The translations under genes were made by a program, and so were the position numbers. 12,408 nucleotides of DNA from Candidatus Woesearchaeota archaeon (GTDB lineage: Archaea > Nanobdellota > Nanobdellia > SCGC-AAA011-G17 > JACOZS01): positions 1 to 12,408 of the forward strand of contig JACOZS010000059.1 of assembly GCA_016181215.1 (NCBI GenBank). Direction: 5' to 3'. The stretch's first letter is position 1, and every line of letters begins with the position of its first letter. Positions 6,239 through 12,408 of this stretch are shown here, in pieces. The notes under the pieces were generated by a model that ran no database searches, had not been told where the DNA came from, and saw only the letters and a program-made list of their open reading frames with translations.

Positions 6239-6615
6239 TGCCCCACCAATGCGTAAGATGCGGAAACATGTATGAGGATGCTTCTAAAGAAATACTTAAA
6301 GGATGTAACTGTGGCGGGAAATTTTTCTTCTTTATTAAAAAAGAGTCGATGCAGCAGATGCAAGAAATTACTTCGCAGCTAACTGAAGATGATAAAAAAC
6401 AGATGGAACAAGATGCTTTTGAGCTTATTGGCGAGGAAGAAACTGAAAAACCAGTTGTGCTTGATTTAGAAAGCATAAGAATGCTGAAGCCAGGGAAATT
6501 TGAAATAGACTTAGTGGATTTGTTTAAGGGAGCACCACTTGTTTATAAGCTGGATGAAGGAAGATACATAATAGATGTTGCCACGACATTCAAAAGCCTT
6601 AGCAAGAAGAAGTAA
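6238..6615 (+). CDS. arvC: OapC/ArvC family zinc-ribbon protein
   Basis: This 125-residue cytoplasmic protein begins with a zinc ribbon: Cys5 and Cys8 in CVRCG, then Cys23 and Cys25 in GCNCGGKFFFF. The opening MPHQCVRCGNMYED is very typical of the archaeal OapC/ArvC (DUF2072) family. An acidic, Gln-rich helical linker (about 36-72) follows, then a conserved C-terminal section with KPGKFEIDLVDLFKGAP (about 84-100) and GRYIIDVATTF. It is the last gene of the GTPase operon, its start overlapping the previous stop by one base. GGAG at 6220-6223 is a weak, distant ribosome site, so translational coupling is likely. In the haloarchaeal operon it is linked to the vesicle-forming GTPase, but its own biochemical role is not settled. 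Confidence 0.85.
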   Translation: MPHQCVRCGNMYEDASKEILKGCNCGGKFFFFIKKESMQQMQEITSQLTEDDKKQMEQDAFELIGEEETEKPVVLDLESIRMLKPGKFEIDLVDLFKGAPLVYKLDEGRYIIDVATTFKSLSKKK

Positions 6616-6641
6616 TGACACCATTTTAGAATGGTTACAAT

Positions 6642-6660
6642 TAGAAAAGTTTATAAATAT
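6642..6660 (+). promoter_or_regulatory. BRE/TATA promoter before the 580-residue membrane protein
   Basis: AGAAAAG followed by TTTATAAATAT (6650-6660) is a strong archaeal promoter pattern. The transcript should start near 6680, just before or in the GGGGG at 6680-6684, and the ATG is at 6696. The surface genes downstream therefore have their own promoter and are not only read through from the GTPase operon. Confidence 0.6.
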
Positions 6661-6695
6661 GCTATTTCTATAGAAAACAGGGGGTTTGAAGTAAG

Positions 6696-8438
6696 ATGAG
6701 TAGCAATAAGAAGATTCAGGGATTATATTCTAATGTTTCAAACGAGGTTGGAGGATTTTTGAGGATATTAGCCGGAGATTATACAGAGGAAAAGGCTGGT
6801 GAAAAATTCTGCATGTTGGCTGGAGATGGTAATAATTGGGATGAAAGATACTGGAGATTAGATTCAAGATTTAAAATTGCTGAAACTTATTTGAATGGTT
6901 TAAAAAAAGAAAATTTAACTGATAATGATAGAAAAGCACTGCATGAAGCCTTGAATGTTGTTAAGAGTGATTCTAAATGGGCTGGTAAAGTTTCTAATAC
7001 GAGTTTAGAGAGAGTAATTAATGAATATAAGATAGGACCGGAAAGAACAGAGATTGAGCAAGACGTAAAGGTTAATAGTTATAAAGAACAGGGAGCGCGA
7101 ATTATCTCTTTGGGGAAGGGCAGAACTACTGAGCGATTTAGAGGCATAGATGGAATCGTCGGAGAGTATATGCTACCTGCACAAGAAGATCCAGTATATG
7201 CAGGGTTAAATGGAAAGTCTGGAGGAAAATTACTTGTTCTTCCTATAGAGCAGAGGAAAGCTGGAAAAGTCAGCAGGAATTTTTTAACCGTAGCTGGATT
7301 GGGAACTCTTGCTTTATTAACCTTTTTCGGCGTTAATAGTTATCTTAGTAATGAAGGGTCCAGACAAGCAACACCAGTAACACAAAGAGTATCTTCTGAT
7401 CATAAAACTACACCCGGTGGATTAAAAATTCCGGATACTATTAAAGTAGTAGATCTCTCAACAGAGGGAGATAAAAAACCTGAAGATGAAAATAAGAAAC
7501 GCATCGGCAGAATAATTGAAATTAGTCCGGCGGATGTAGAAGATCTTAGACCACAGGCGATGTCACAACCCAGAGTACAAGAAGAAGAAACTGTTGATGT
7601 TCCTGAAACAAATTATGAGCCCGAGTTGTTAGAAGAGCCAATGACCTGGGCCGAACGTGTTGGGTTTGATATTCCTCCAAGAACACAAGTTAGAATGTAT
7701 GTTGAAGATGAATTACGTGGAAGTTATGTTCCAGGAGATAATTCTTTAGAGAGAACAGTTAATCATTTGAGGAATGCTGGAGACGATACTTTTGGTGATG
7801 GCGGAGACATTAAAGATGTTAATGAGGTTGTTGTAGAAGATGGAAGAGGTTCTTACAGAGAAACATTCCAAAGAATGGGCACTGGAGTTAAAAACTTATT
7901 TGGCAAAGAAAGCACTTTAACAGAACGAGTTGGCGGATTATGGAGTTCAACTGTTGGCGGAGTAGTTAGGTTAGCAGGAAATACTACACAGGCAGCTGAA
8001 GATGTAGTAGATGCTGTATCTGAACTTACATTCGGAACTGCTTCTAATATTCCTGGTGCTGGTAAGGTATTTGATGTAGCTAATAAGGCTGTTCAGGTTA
8101 CAGCCAGCACTGCGCAAAATGCCGCTTTTGGAGATGGATGGCATAGAGTGCATAAAATGAGTCTAGAAGAAGGAGTTAGAGGACTTCCTGTAGTTTATAA
8201 TCTAACAACTGCTCCTGTAGAAGCTGCTGATGAGGATAGCGGAGCTGTTGAAGTTAGGAATACTCCATTAAGAAGAGGGTTAGAGACTGCAGGTTCATTG
8301 TTAGTTGATCTTTTAACACTTCAGTGGTTGAGTGGCGGCGACGTATTTGGTGGCGAAGACGGCGTGTTTGGAGGAGATGGCATATTCAACGGCGGAGGCA
8401 GCGGAGGAAATGGCATTACTGGCGGAGACCTTGATTAA
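6696..8438 (+). CDS. Unrecognised single-span membrane protein with a Gly-rich extracellular tail
   Basis: I do not recognise this 580-residue protein. There is no N-terminal signal peptide. Residues 1-190 are mixed charged and helical and include WDERYWRLDSRFK (about 48-60). A single membrane segment lies at about 196-216 (FLTVAGLGTLALLTFFGV), preceded by RKAGKVSR; the positive-inside rule puts the N-part in the cytoplasm and the C-part outside. A disordered Pro/Glu/Lys-rich stretch (about 222-320) follows. Residues about 400-480 alternate Gly, Ala, Val and Thr with mild hydrophobicity, and 530-545 is another hydrophobic patch. The tail, from about 545, repeats FGGEDG/FGGDG and ends in GGxGG units. 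It has its own promoter and is followed after 12 bases by the PKD protein gene, so the two are probably co-transcribed. A surface, secretion or contact-related role is possible but unsupported. Confidence 0.7.
   Translation: MSSNKKIQGLYSNVSNEVGGFLRILAGDYTEEKAGEKFCMLAGDGNNWDERYWRLDSRFKIAETYLNGLKKENLTDNDRKALHEALNVVKSDSKWAGKVSNTSLERVINEYKIGPERTEIEQDVKVNSYKEQGARIISLGKGRTTERFRGIDGIVGEYMLPAQEDPVYAGLNGKSGGKLLVLPIEQRKAGKVSRNFLTVAGLGTLALLTFFGVNSYLSNEGSRQATPVTQRVSSDHKTTPGGLKIPDTIKVVDLSTEGDKKPEDENKKRIGRIIEISPADVEDLRPQAMSQPRVQEEETVDVPETNYEPELLEEPMTWAERVGFDIPPRTQVRMYVEDELRGSYVPGDNSLERTVNHLRNAGDDTFGDGGDIKDVNEVVVEDGRGSYRETFQRMGTGVKNLFGKESTLTERVGGLWSSTVGGVVRLAGNTTQAAEDVVDAVSELTFGTASNIPGAGKVFDVANKAVQVTASTAQNAAFGDGWHRVHKMSLEEGVRGLPVVYNLTTAPVEAADEDSGAVEVRNTPLRRGLETAGSLLVDLLTLQWLSGGDVFGGEDGVFGGDGIFNGGGSGGNGITGGDLD
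8332..8434 (+). repeat. Gly-rich short-repeat tract at the 3' end of the membrane-protein gene
   Basis: Imperfect repeats rich in GGCGG, GGAGG and GGTGG encode a tail of FGGEDG, FGGDG and GGGSGG units. Such low-complexity DNA can change length by slippage. The resulting peptide is acidic, flexible and predicted to be outside the cell. Confidence 0.5.
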
Positions 8439-8450
8439 AAAGAATTTTAA

Positions 8451-10241
8451 ATGCATAACATGAAAAAACTGCTTTGTTATTTGTTTGCTGTAATCTTTCT
8501 TTGTGTTAGCGTGTATGCTTATCCTGTGACTATTACTTGGACATTTGACCAGAGTAATTTTGATTATGAAGCCTTTACGTGTGCAGATGTTGCATGCAGT
8601 GCTGTCGTTGGAGGTCCAATACTAACAGGCAATTCCGGATTAAGCACAAGCGTGGTTACTGCCTATAATGCGACAGGAACTACAAGAACAGCATTTTATT
8701 TTTATCCGACAGCTGCTGATGACTTATTCAGGGCAAAGGGATTTATTGTAAGGACATCAAGCACATTTACTTCAACTTTAACAGATACTTTTAACAAAAA
8801 GAACAGTTGCCAGACTATTGTAACTGATATTAGTACAGTACCAGCAATATTAGATTCTGGCGAGAATGCAACTGTAAATGTTATGGTTACAAGCCCGTTT
8901 AGTGTTTCAGATTCAGCACCAGGAAGCCCTACTTTTAGACCTGCTAACAGAACAGCGTTCTTTGGAGCGGACACTATAGTAAATTTAACTATTACTAATG
9001 GAATAGGAACAGTATTACTTTCAGGATCGCAAGCTGTTACGCTGGTTGAAGATGAGGTAAGAAACGTAAGTTTTGCCTGGAATAATATGCCTTTGGAGAA
9101 TGTTACAATTACTGCAGATACCCAGGTAACAGACAGCCAGTGTGATTTGACAAATGCTTTAACACATTCCAGAAGCGAACCGTTTATGGTGCAGGATTTA
9201 AACAATCTTCCAGTTGCTAATGCCGGACCAGATATGACTGTTGGGGTGAACAGAACAGTAACTTTTGACGGAACTGGATCAACGGATTCAGACGGATTCA
9301 TTAATATCACAACTGGTTATTTATGGGACTTTGGTGACGGAACAACCGCAACTGGACAGATAGTTACGCATAATTTTACATCAAGAGGAAACTTCACAGT
9401 AACTTTGACTGTAACAGACAATGATGGCGCTACTGATACAGATACTGCCTTTGTGCAAGTAGATGGCATTCCAACAGCTGTAGCATCAGGTCCAACATCA
9501 GGATTTACAAATCAATTATTGACTTTTAATGGGGGATTATCAACTGATGATGGAAATATAACAAGTTTTGCATGGAGTTTTGGGGATGGCGGAACAGCAA
9601 CAGGAAGCACAGTCACTCATACTTATACTACAGCAGGAACCTTTACTGTAACTTTGACTGTAACAGACAATAATAATCTGACTGATTCTGATACACTATC
9701 TGTTGTTATAACACAGCAGACAAGCACTGGAGGGCAAAGCAGTTCTTCCAGAAGAGGCGGGAGAAGCAGTTCAGACAAGCATAACGTAAGAATAACAGAC
9801 GTTTTGGTAGACAAGACTTTAATATGCGGTACTTCAGGGAAGGCACAATTACAGCTTTCAAATACAGGCGATTTTGATGAGAAGAGAATCGGAGTAAGCG
9901 TAACTAACCAGGATCTTGGAATCAAAGGGATAGGAAACGTTGATGTTGAGGAATCAGGAAGAAGATTACTTGATTTAAGATTTGACCTACCTGAGAATGT
10001 TAACCCTGGCAATTATCCTTTGACATTTGAGGTGAACTTCGGAAGGGGAGTAGATGTAATAACACAAAATGTTGAGATACAATGCAATCCGCTGGTTGCA
10101 TTTGATGAAGTGATAGACAGTTTTTCTGCAAAGGAGTCAAGCACAATTAATAAATCAGAAGCTGTAAGTCCGGCTGCGATCGTTGCAGCAATACTGGTGC
10201 TGATAGTAATAGTATTAGTATTAATTTATGTTTTCATGTAA
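8451..10241 (+). CDS. Secreted, membrane-anchored protein with two PKD domains
   Basis: This 596-residue surface protein starts with a signal peptide (basic MKKLL, hydrophobic core to about 20, likely cleavage after VYA). The ATG at 8460 is an equally good start and gives the usual MKK beginning. An unassigned beta-rich, Thr/Ser/Asn-rich N-domain (about 24-250) has several N-glycosylation sequons. PKD domain 1 (about 254-338) contains YLWDFGDGTTATG, and PKD domain 2 (about 340-420) contains FAWSFGDGGTATG; both end in TVTLTVTDN. A Ser/Arg/Gly-rich linker (424-441) leads to a CARDB-like Ig fold (about 445-545) with two Cys (459 and 545), and a C-terminal membrane helix at 574-595 has almost no tail. 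PKD domains commonly mediate binding to sugars or proteins at the cell surface. It lies 12 bases after the previous gene, with no promoter of its own seen. Confidence 0.82.
   Translation: MHNMKKLLCYLFAVIFLCVSVYAYPVTITWTFDQSNFDYEAFTCADVACSAVVGGPILTGNSGLSTSVVTAYNATGTTRTAFYFYPTAADDLFRAKGFIVRTSSTFTSTLTDTFNKKNSCQTIVTDISTVPAILDSGENATVNVMVTSPFSVSDSAPGSPTFRPANRTAFFGADTIVNLTITNGIGTVLLSGSQAVTLVEDEVRNVSFAWNNMPLENVTITADTQVTDSQCDLTNALTHSRSEPFMVQDLNNLPVANAGPDMTVGVNRTVTFDGTGSTDSDGFINITTGYLWDFGDGTTATGQIVTHNFTSRGNFTVTLTVTDNDGATDTDTAFVQVDGIPTAVASGPTSGFTNQLLTFNGGLSTDDGNITSFAWSFGDGGTATGSTVTHTYTTAGTFTVTLTVTDNNNLTDSDTLSVVITQQTSTGGQSSSSRRGGRSSSDKHNVRITDVLVDKTLICGTSGKAQLQLSNTGDFDEKRIGVSVTNQDLGIKGIGNVDVEESGRRLLDLRFDLPENVNPGNYPLTFEVNFGRGVDVITQNVEIQCNPLVAFDEVIDSFSAKESSTINKSEAVSPAAIVAAILVLIVIVLVLIYVFM
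9399..9671 (+). repeat. Direct repeat within the two PKD domains
   Basis: The same 24 bases occur at 9399-9422 and at 9648-9671, 249 bases apart, exactly 83 codons. They encode the VTLTVTDN end of each PKD domain. Nucleotide identity here, with divergence elsewhere, points to duplication or gene conversion between the two domains. Confidence 0.75.
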
Positions 10242-10253
10242 AATATCACTAAC

Positions 10254-10316
10254 CGAAAGATTTAAATATACGTTATAACTTTAAAATGATAACATAATCT
10301 TGAAGATTGTGGGGGG
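10254..10316 (+). promoter_or_regulatory. Promoter and G-run ribosome site of the S-layer-like gene
   Basis: CGAAAGA followed by TTTAAATATA (10261-10270) is a textbook archaeal BRE plus TATA. Transcription should start near 10290-10296. The leader carries GGGGGG at 10311-10316, eight bases before the ATG at 10325, at ribosome-site distance. Confidence 0.65.
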
Positions 10317-10324
10317 ATTAAAAA

Positions 10325-11611
10325 ATGATAAGAAAATTATTTGCATTGTTGTTTGTGTTAGTGCTGAGTGCAGTTTTTGTAAATGCAGTCTCACCTGACT
10401 ATGATATTACCAGAGTAGAAGTAAATGATGAAGAGCTTACATCCAGAATATTGGATGTTGAGAGAGGGGAAACAGCCAACATAGAAGTCACTGTTCTTGG
10501 AATTAACAATGTTGATGACGTAAGAGTCAGCGCAGAAATCCAAGGTTATGAATATGGTGACATCAGAGATGTTTCTGATTTATTCAGCGTTGAAGCAGGA
10601 GTCACTTACAAGAGAGTTTTAAGATTGACTGCTCCTGAAGATATAGACGCTTCACAAACTTACACTTTAAGAATTGAAGTTGAAGACGACAGAAATTCTG
10701 AAACTTTTGAAGTAACATTAAATGTTGACGAGCCAAGACACAATTTGGCATTTAACCCCTTGAATGGTGGCATTTTAGTAAATCCTAGCGTTGTTGTTGC
10801 AGGAAGACCAGTATTCGTAACTGCAAGAGTCGAGAACTTAGGAGAGAAGAAGGAAGACGATATATTAGTAAGAGCAAGCATACCTGCTTTGGGCGTTTCA
10901 ACAGAAGGTTTCTTGGATGAACTAGTTACTGAGTTACAGGAAAGAAGCCAAAGATTTGATGATGATGAGGAAAGCTCACAAAGCGTTGATTTGCTATTAA
11001 GAATACCAGATGATGCAGAATCTGGAGAATATGAAGTTAAAGTAGATGTCATATACAACAGAGGACACAGCCAGGCAACACAGAGCAAGAAAATAGTAGT
11101 GAAAGGAGCAAGCAAAGCCGGCGAGGAAGAAACTGTTGTTAACATAGATGGAACAAGCAGGGTTTTAGGAAAGACTGAAGTTCCATACAAGCTAATGATT
11201 GCTAACATGGGTAATGCAAGAGCGACTTATACAGTATCTGTTGAAGGAACAGGAGCATGGGGAGAAGCAAGAGTAGAACCAAGTTTCTTGAATCTTGAAG
11301 CAGGAAATACTGGAGAAGCAACTGTTTACGTGAGAGCTAAGAGAGATGCTGATGCTGGCAACTACAACTTCGCTGTAAGAGTTAACAAAGGAACAGAATT
11401 AGTAAGAGAGATTAACCTTAACGCAAGAGTAGAAGAGAATGGATTTGCAGGCGAAGGCTTGAGAGGAGCATTGACAGCAGTATTTATTGTCTTACTGGCA
11501 GTAATAGTAGTTATGGTTATATGGCTTGCTGTAAAGAGATCAAGAGACAGGTCCCCAGCAGAGGAACCTGTTACTTCAGGCCAAACTTATTACTATTATC
11601 CTAAACAATAA
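10325..11611 (+). CDS. Putative S-layer-like surface protein with Ig-fold repeats and a C-terminal anchor
   Basis: The 428 residues begin with a signal peptide (MIRKLFALLFVLVLSAVFVNA, cleavage near 22). Three beta-rich Ig-like units of the NEW3/CARDB sort follow, at about 25-130, 140-265 and 270-372. Each has the alternating pattern and the NxG/GNxG turns of this fold (for example ARVENLGEK, IANMGNARAT). A membrane helix lies at about 384-403, followed by basic KRSRDR and a short cytoplasmic tail ending in TYYYYPKQ. Proteins of this design are annotated as putative S-layer proteins in DPANN archaea, and the strong promoter and ribosome site fit an abundant product. The mature domain is acidic and has no Cys. 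Its S-layer status is an inference; it could equally be an Ig-type adhesin or envelope scaffold. A T-rich terminator follows directly. Confidence 0.75.
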   Translation: MIRKLFALLFVLVLSAVFVNAVSPDYDITRVEVNDEELTSRILDVERGETANIEVTVLGINNVDDVRVSAEIQGYEYGDIRDVSDLFSVEAGVTYKRVLRLTAPEDIDASQTYTLRIEVEDDRNSETFEVTLNVDEPRHNLAFNPLNGGILVNPSVVVAGRPVFVTARVENLGEKKEDDILVRASIPALGVSTEGFLDELVTELQERSQRFDDDEESSQSVDLLLRIPDDAESGEYEVKVDVIYNRGHSQATQSKKIVVKGASKAGEEETVVNIDGTSRVLGKTEVPYKLMIANMGNARATYTVSVEGTGAWGEARVEPSFLNLEAGNTGEATVYVRAKRDADAGNYNFAVRVNKGTELVREINLNARVEENGFAGEGLRGALTAVFIVLLAVIVVMVIWLAVKRSRDRSPAEEPVTSGQTYYYYPKQ

Positions 11612-11612
11612 T

Positions 11613-11626
11613 TCTTTTTTCTTTTT
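11613..11626 (+). terminator. T-rich archaeal terminator
   Basis: Two T tracts (six T at 11615-11620 and five T at 11622-11626) begin four bases after the stop of the S-layer-like gene. Archaeal RNA polymerase terminates at such tracts without needing a hairpin. Confidence 0.5.
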
Positions 11627-11628
11627 AA

Positions 11629-11641
11629 TTAAATTTTTATA
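11629..11641 (+). promoter_or_regulatory. Possible TATA box of the small Cys-rich protein gene
   Basis: TTAAATTTTTATA is centred about 27 bases before the ATG at 11663. This placement favours a leaderless start at 11663 over the in-frame GTG at 11645, which would be too close to the box. The region is A/T-rich, so the box is not sharply defined. Confidence 0.4.
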
Positions 11642-11662
11642 CTAGTGAATCTTGTTCTTTTT

Positions 11663-12106
11663 ATGATTAATAAGGCTGGATTTGTTTTATTTGGAGTTTT
11701 GATATTTGTTCTTGCTGGAATATACCTTTATCCGGATTCTGGTGTTGAGAATATTACTGGAAGGGCAATTTATGGAGAAAAGATTTATACCTTAGAAGAG
11801 GCAGTTAAGAGATGCGATGAATTATGCGTTCCGGCCATGGGGATTAAAGTTCCAAAAGACAGATTAAAGTCAGAATATTGCACAACTTCTTTTTACGTAA
11901 GTGAAAATGGAATTATAAATAACGTTAATGGCAGGAAGATAACCTATTATTGTGATTATCACCTTGGTGAGAATTTTACCGCGGATGAACCGTATGATAA
12001 CATGGGAGAAGACTGTTATCTAGGAAGGTTATATACAGAAGACGATCCAAGCACACCTGACAGGAATGAGAAGACCCTTGGAGTAGAGTGCAAATTAAAT
12101 CCTTAA
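11663..12106 (+). CDS. Small membrane-anchored, Cys-rich extracellular protein of unknown function
   Basis: From the ATG at 11663 the product has 147 residues; a GTG at 11645 would add six. The N-terminus MINKAGFVLFGVLIFVLAGIYLY is a single membrane helix with a short basic cytoplasmic end, so it may stay as an anchor. The sequence just outside the membrane reads ENITGRA. The extracellular part has six Cys (in KRCDELCVP, EYCTT, YYCDY, EDCYL and VECKL), enough for three disulfides, and at least one N-glycosylation sequon (NFT). I do not recognise the family. It stands alone between a terminator and the promoter of the next gene, within a run of surface-protein genes. A folded, disulfide-bonded domain of about 120 residues outside the cell is the most that can be claimed. 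Confidence 0.65.
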   Translation: MINKAGFVLFGVLIFVLAGIYLYPDSGVENITGRAIYGEKIYTLEEAVKRCDELCVPAMGIKVPKDRLKSEYCTTSFYVSENGIINNVNGRKITYYCDYHLGENFTADEPYDNMGEDCYLGRLYTEDDPSTPDRNEKTLGVECKLNP

Positions 12107-12155
12107 TTTTTATGACAATCCAGTAAAAAATCTAATATATTCTATAACATCTAAA

Positions 12156-12203
12156 TGTTTTTAAATGTGGTAAATCATGTTTTAATATTAAATTGTTGGG
12201 GGG
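12156..12203 (+). promoter_or_regulatory. Promoter and G-run ribosome site of the last gene
   Basis: TTTTTAAATG (12158-12167) is a plausible TATA box, with transcription starting near 12188. GGGGGG at 12198-12203 ends seven bases before the ATG at 12211. The pattern GGGGGGATT is the same as before the S-layer-like gene. A short T tract at 12107-12111 may end the upstream transcript. Confidence 0.5.
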
Positions 12204-12210
12204 ATTTTAG

Positions 12211-12408
12211 ATGAAGGGAGCAAAGTTATTTTCATGTTTGATAATATTTGTTATGGTGTTTTCTGTTTTGGTTTCTGCTGAGGATTGGACTCAGTATGGC
12301 AATGATGCTGGGCGTAAAGGAAAATCAAATTCTTTTGTTCCTGAATTTAATGAATATGATGCAAGTGGCCAGAAAGACGAGGTAGCTATCTCAAGTACAG
12401 CTAGCTCA
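12211..12408 (+). CDS. Secreted protein, N-terminal part only; possible PQQ-type beta-propeller
   Basis: The first 66 residues are visible and the gene continues beyond the window. A clear signal peptide (MKGAKLFSCLIIFVMVFSVLVSA) is likely cleaved after SA at residue 23. The mature protein starts EDWTQYGNDAGRKGKSNS. This resembles the W-x-x-(F/Y)-x-x-D-x-x-(R/H)-x-G-x-S opening of extracellular PQQ-enzyme-repeat beta-propellers of the BamB type, where one strand at the N-terminus closes the propeller. The remaining visible residues carry no further motif. It has its own promoter and G-run ribosome site. The signal peptide is certain to a high degree; the propeller call is tentative because only the first strand can be seen. 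Confidence 0.65.
   Translation, partial: MKGAKLFSCLIIFVMVFSVLVSAEDWTQYGNDAGRKGKSNSFVPEFNEYDASGQKDEVAISSTASS

Noticed and set aside
8702-9310. Long minus-strand open frame opposite the PKD gene
   Set aside because: It is a shadow caused by the codon pattern of the plus-strand gene; it has no promoter, ribosome site or recognisable domain.
1437-12106. Absence of TGA as a stop codon in the genes seen here (all TAA or TAG)
   Set aside because: With about eleven genes and A/T-rich DNA this can be chance, and no in-frame TGA is found inside a conserved gene, so recoding is not supported.
1-12408. CRISPR array, insertion-sequence ends or tRNA genes
   Set aside because: No regularly spaced repeats, no terminal inverted repeats with a transposase, and no T-loop plus acceptor pairing were found.

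Overview
The window is most likely from an AT-rich archaeon, probably of the DPANN/woesearchaeal-pacearchaeal type. The reasons are archaeal BRE/TATA-like boxes about 25 bases before several starts (some mRNAs apparently leaderless), an archaeal GTPase/DUF2073/zinc-ribbon gene trio (ArvABC/OapABC type), an intein-bearing rtcB, and archaeal-style Ig-fold surface proteins with a signal peptide and a single C-terminal anchor. Lineage is an inference; there is no rRNA gene in the window.

Region 1 (1-2780) holds mobile DNA around rtcB. The window opens inside an intein whose C-terminal splice site lies just before the metal-binding cysteine of the RNA ligase RtcB. The downstream extein is broken near 870-878: the frame shifts and a conserved segment of roughly 13-16 residues is missing. 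Tail-to-tail with rtcB, overlapping it by 23 bases, is a free-standing LAGLIDADG homing-endonuclease-like gene with a tandem AbrB-like N-terminus and a winged-helix C-terminus.

Region 2 (2781-3249) is 469 bases without a convincing protein gene. It contains a divergent TATA box for the endonuclease, two adjacent palindromes, three consecutive potential RNA hairpins and a promoter for the next gene.

Region 3 (3250-5119) is a two-gene sugar operon: a ROK-family sugar kinase (glucokinase-like) overlapping a short, NAD-type 6-phosphogluconate dehydrogenase.

Region 4 (5156-6615) is a compact operon encoding an Era-like small GTPase, a DUF2073 protein and an OapC/ArvC-type zinc-ribbon protein. 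In haloarchaea the GTPase of this group drives extracellular vesicle formation. The GTPase starts at an ATG near 5201, not at an upstream TTG, because the upstream stretch is its promoter.

Region 5 (6649-12408) is a run of cell-surface genes: an unrecognised 580-residue single-span membrane protein with a Gly-rich tail, a secreted protein with two PKD domains, a putative S-layer-like Ig-repeat protein, a small Cys-rich anchored protein, and the start of a secreted protein that may be a PQQ-type beta-propeller. Three of these genes have a run of five or six G residues just upstream of the start in place of the usual GGAGG/GAGGTGA. Vesicle-type GTPase genes next to envelope genes suggest a neighbourhood concerned with the cell surface, but that link is inferred from position only.
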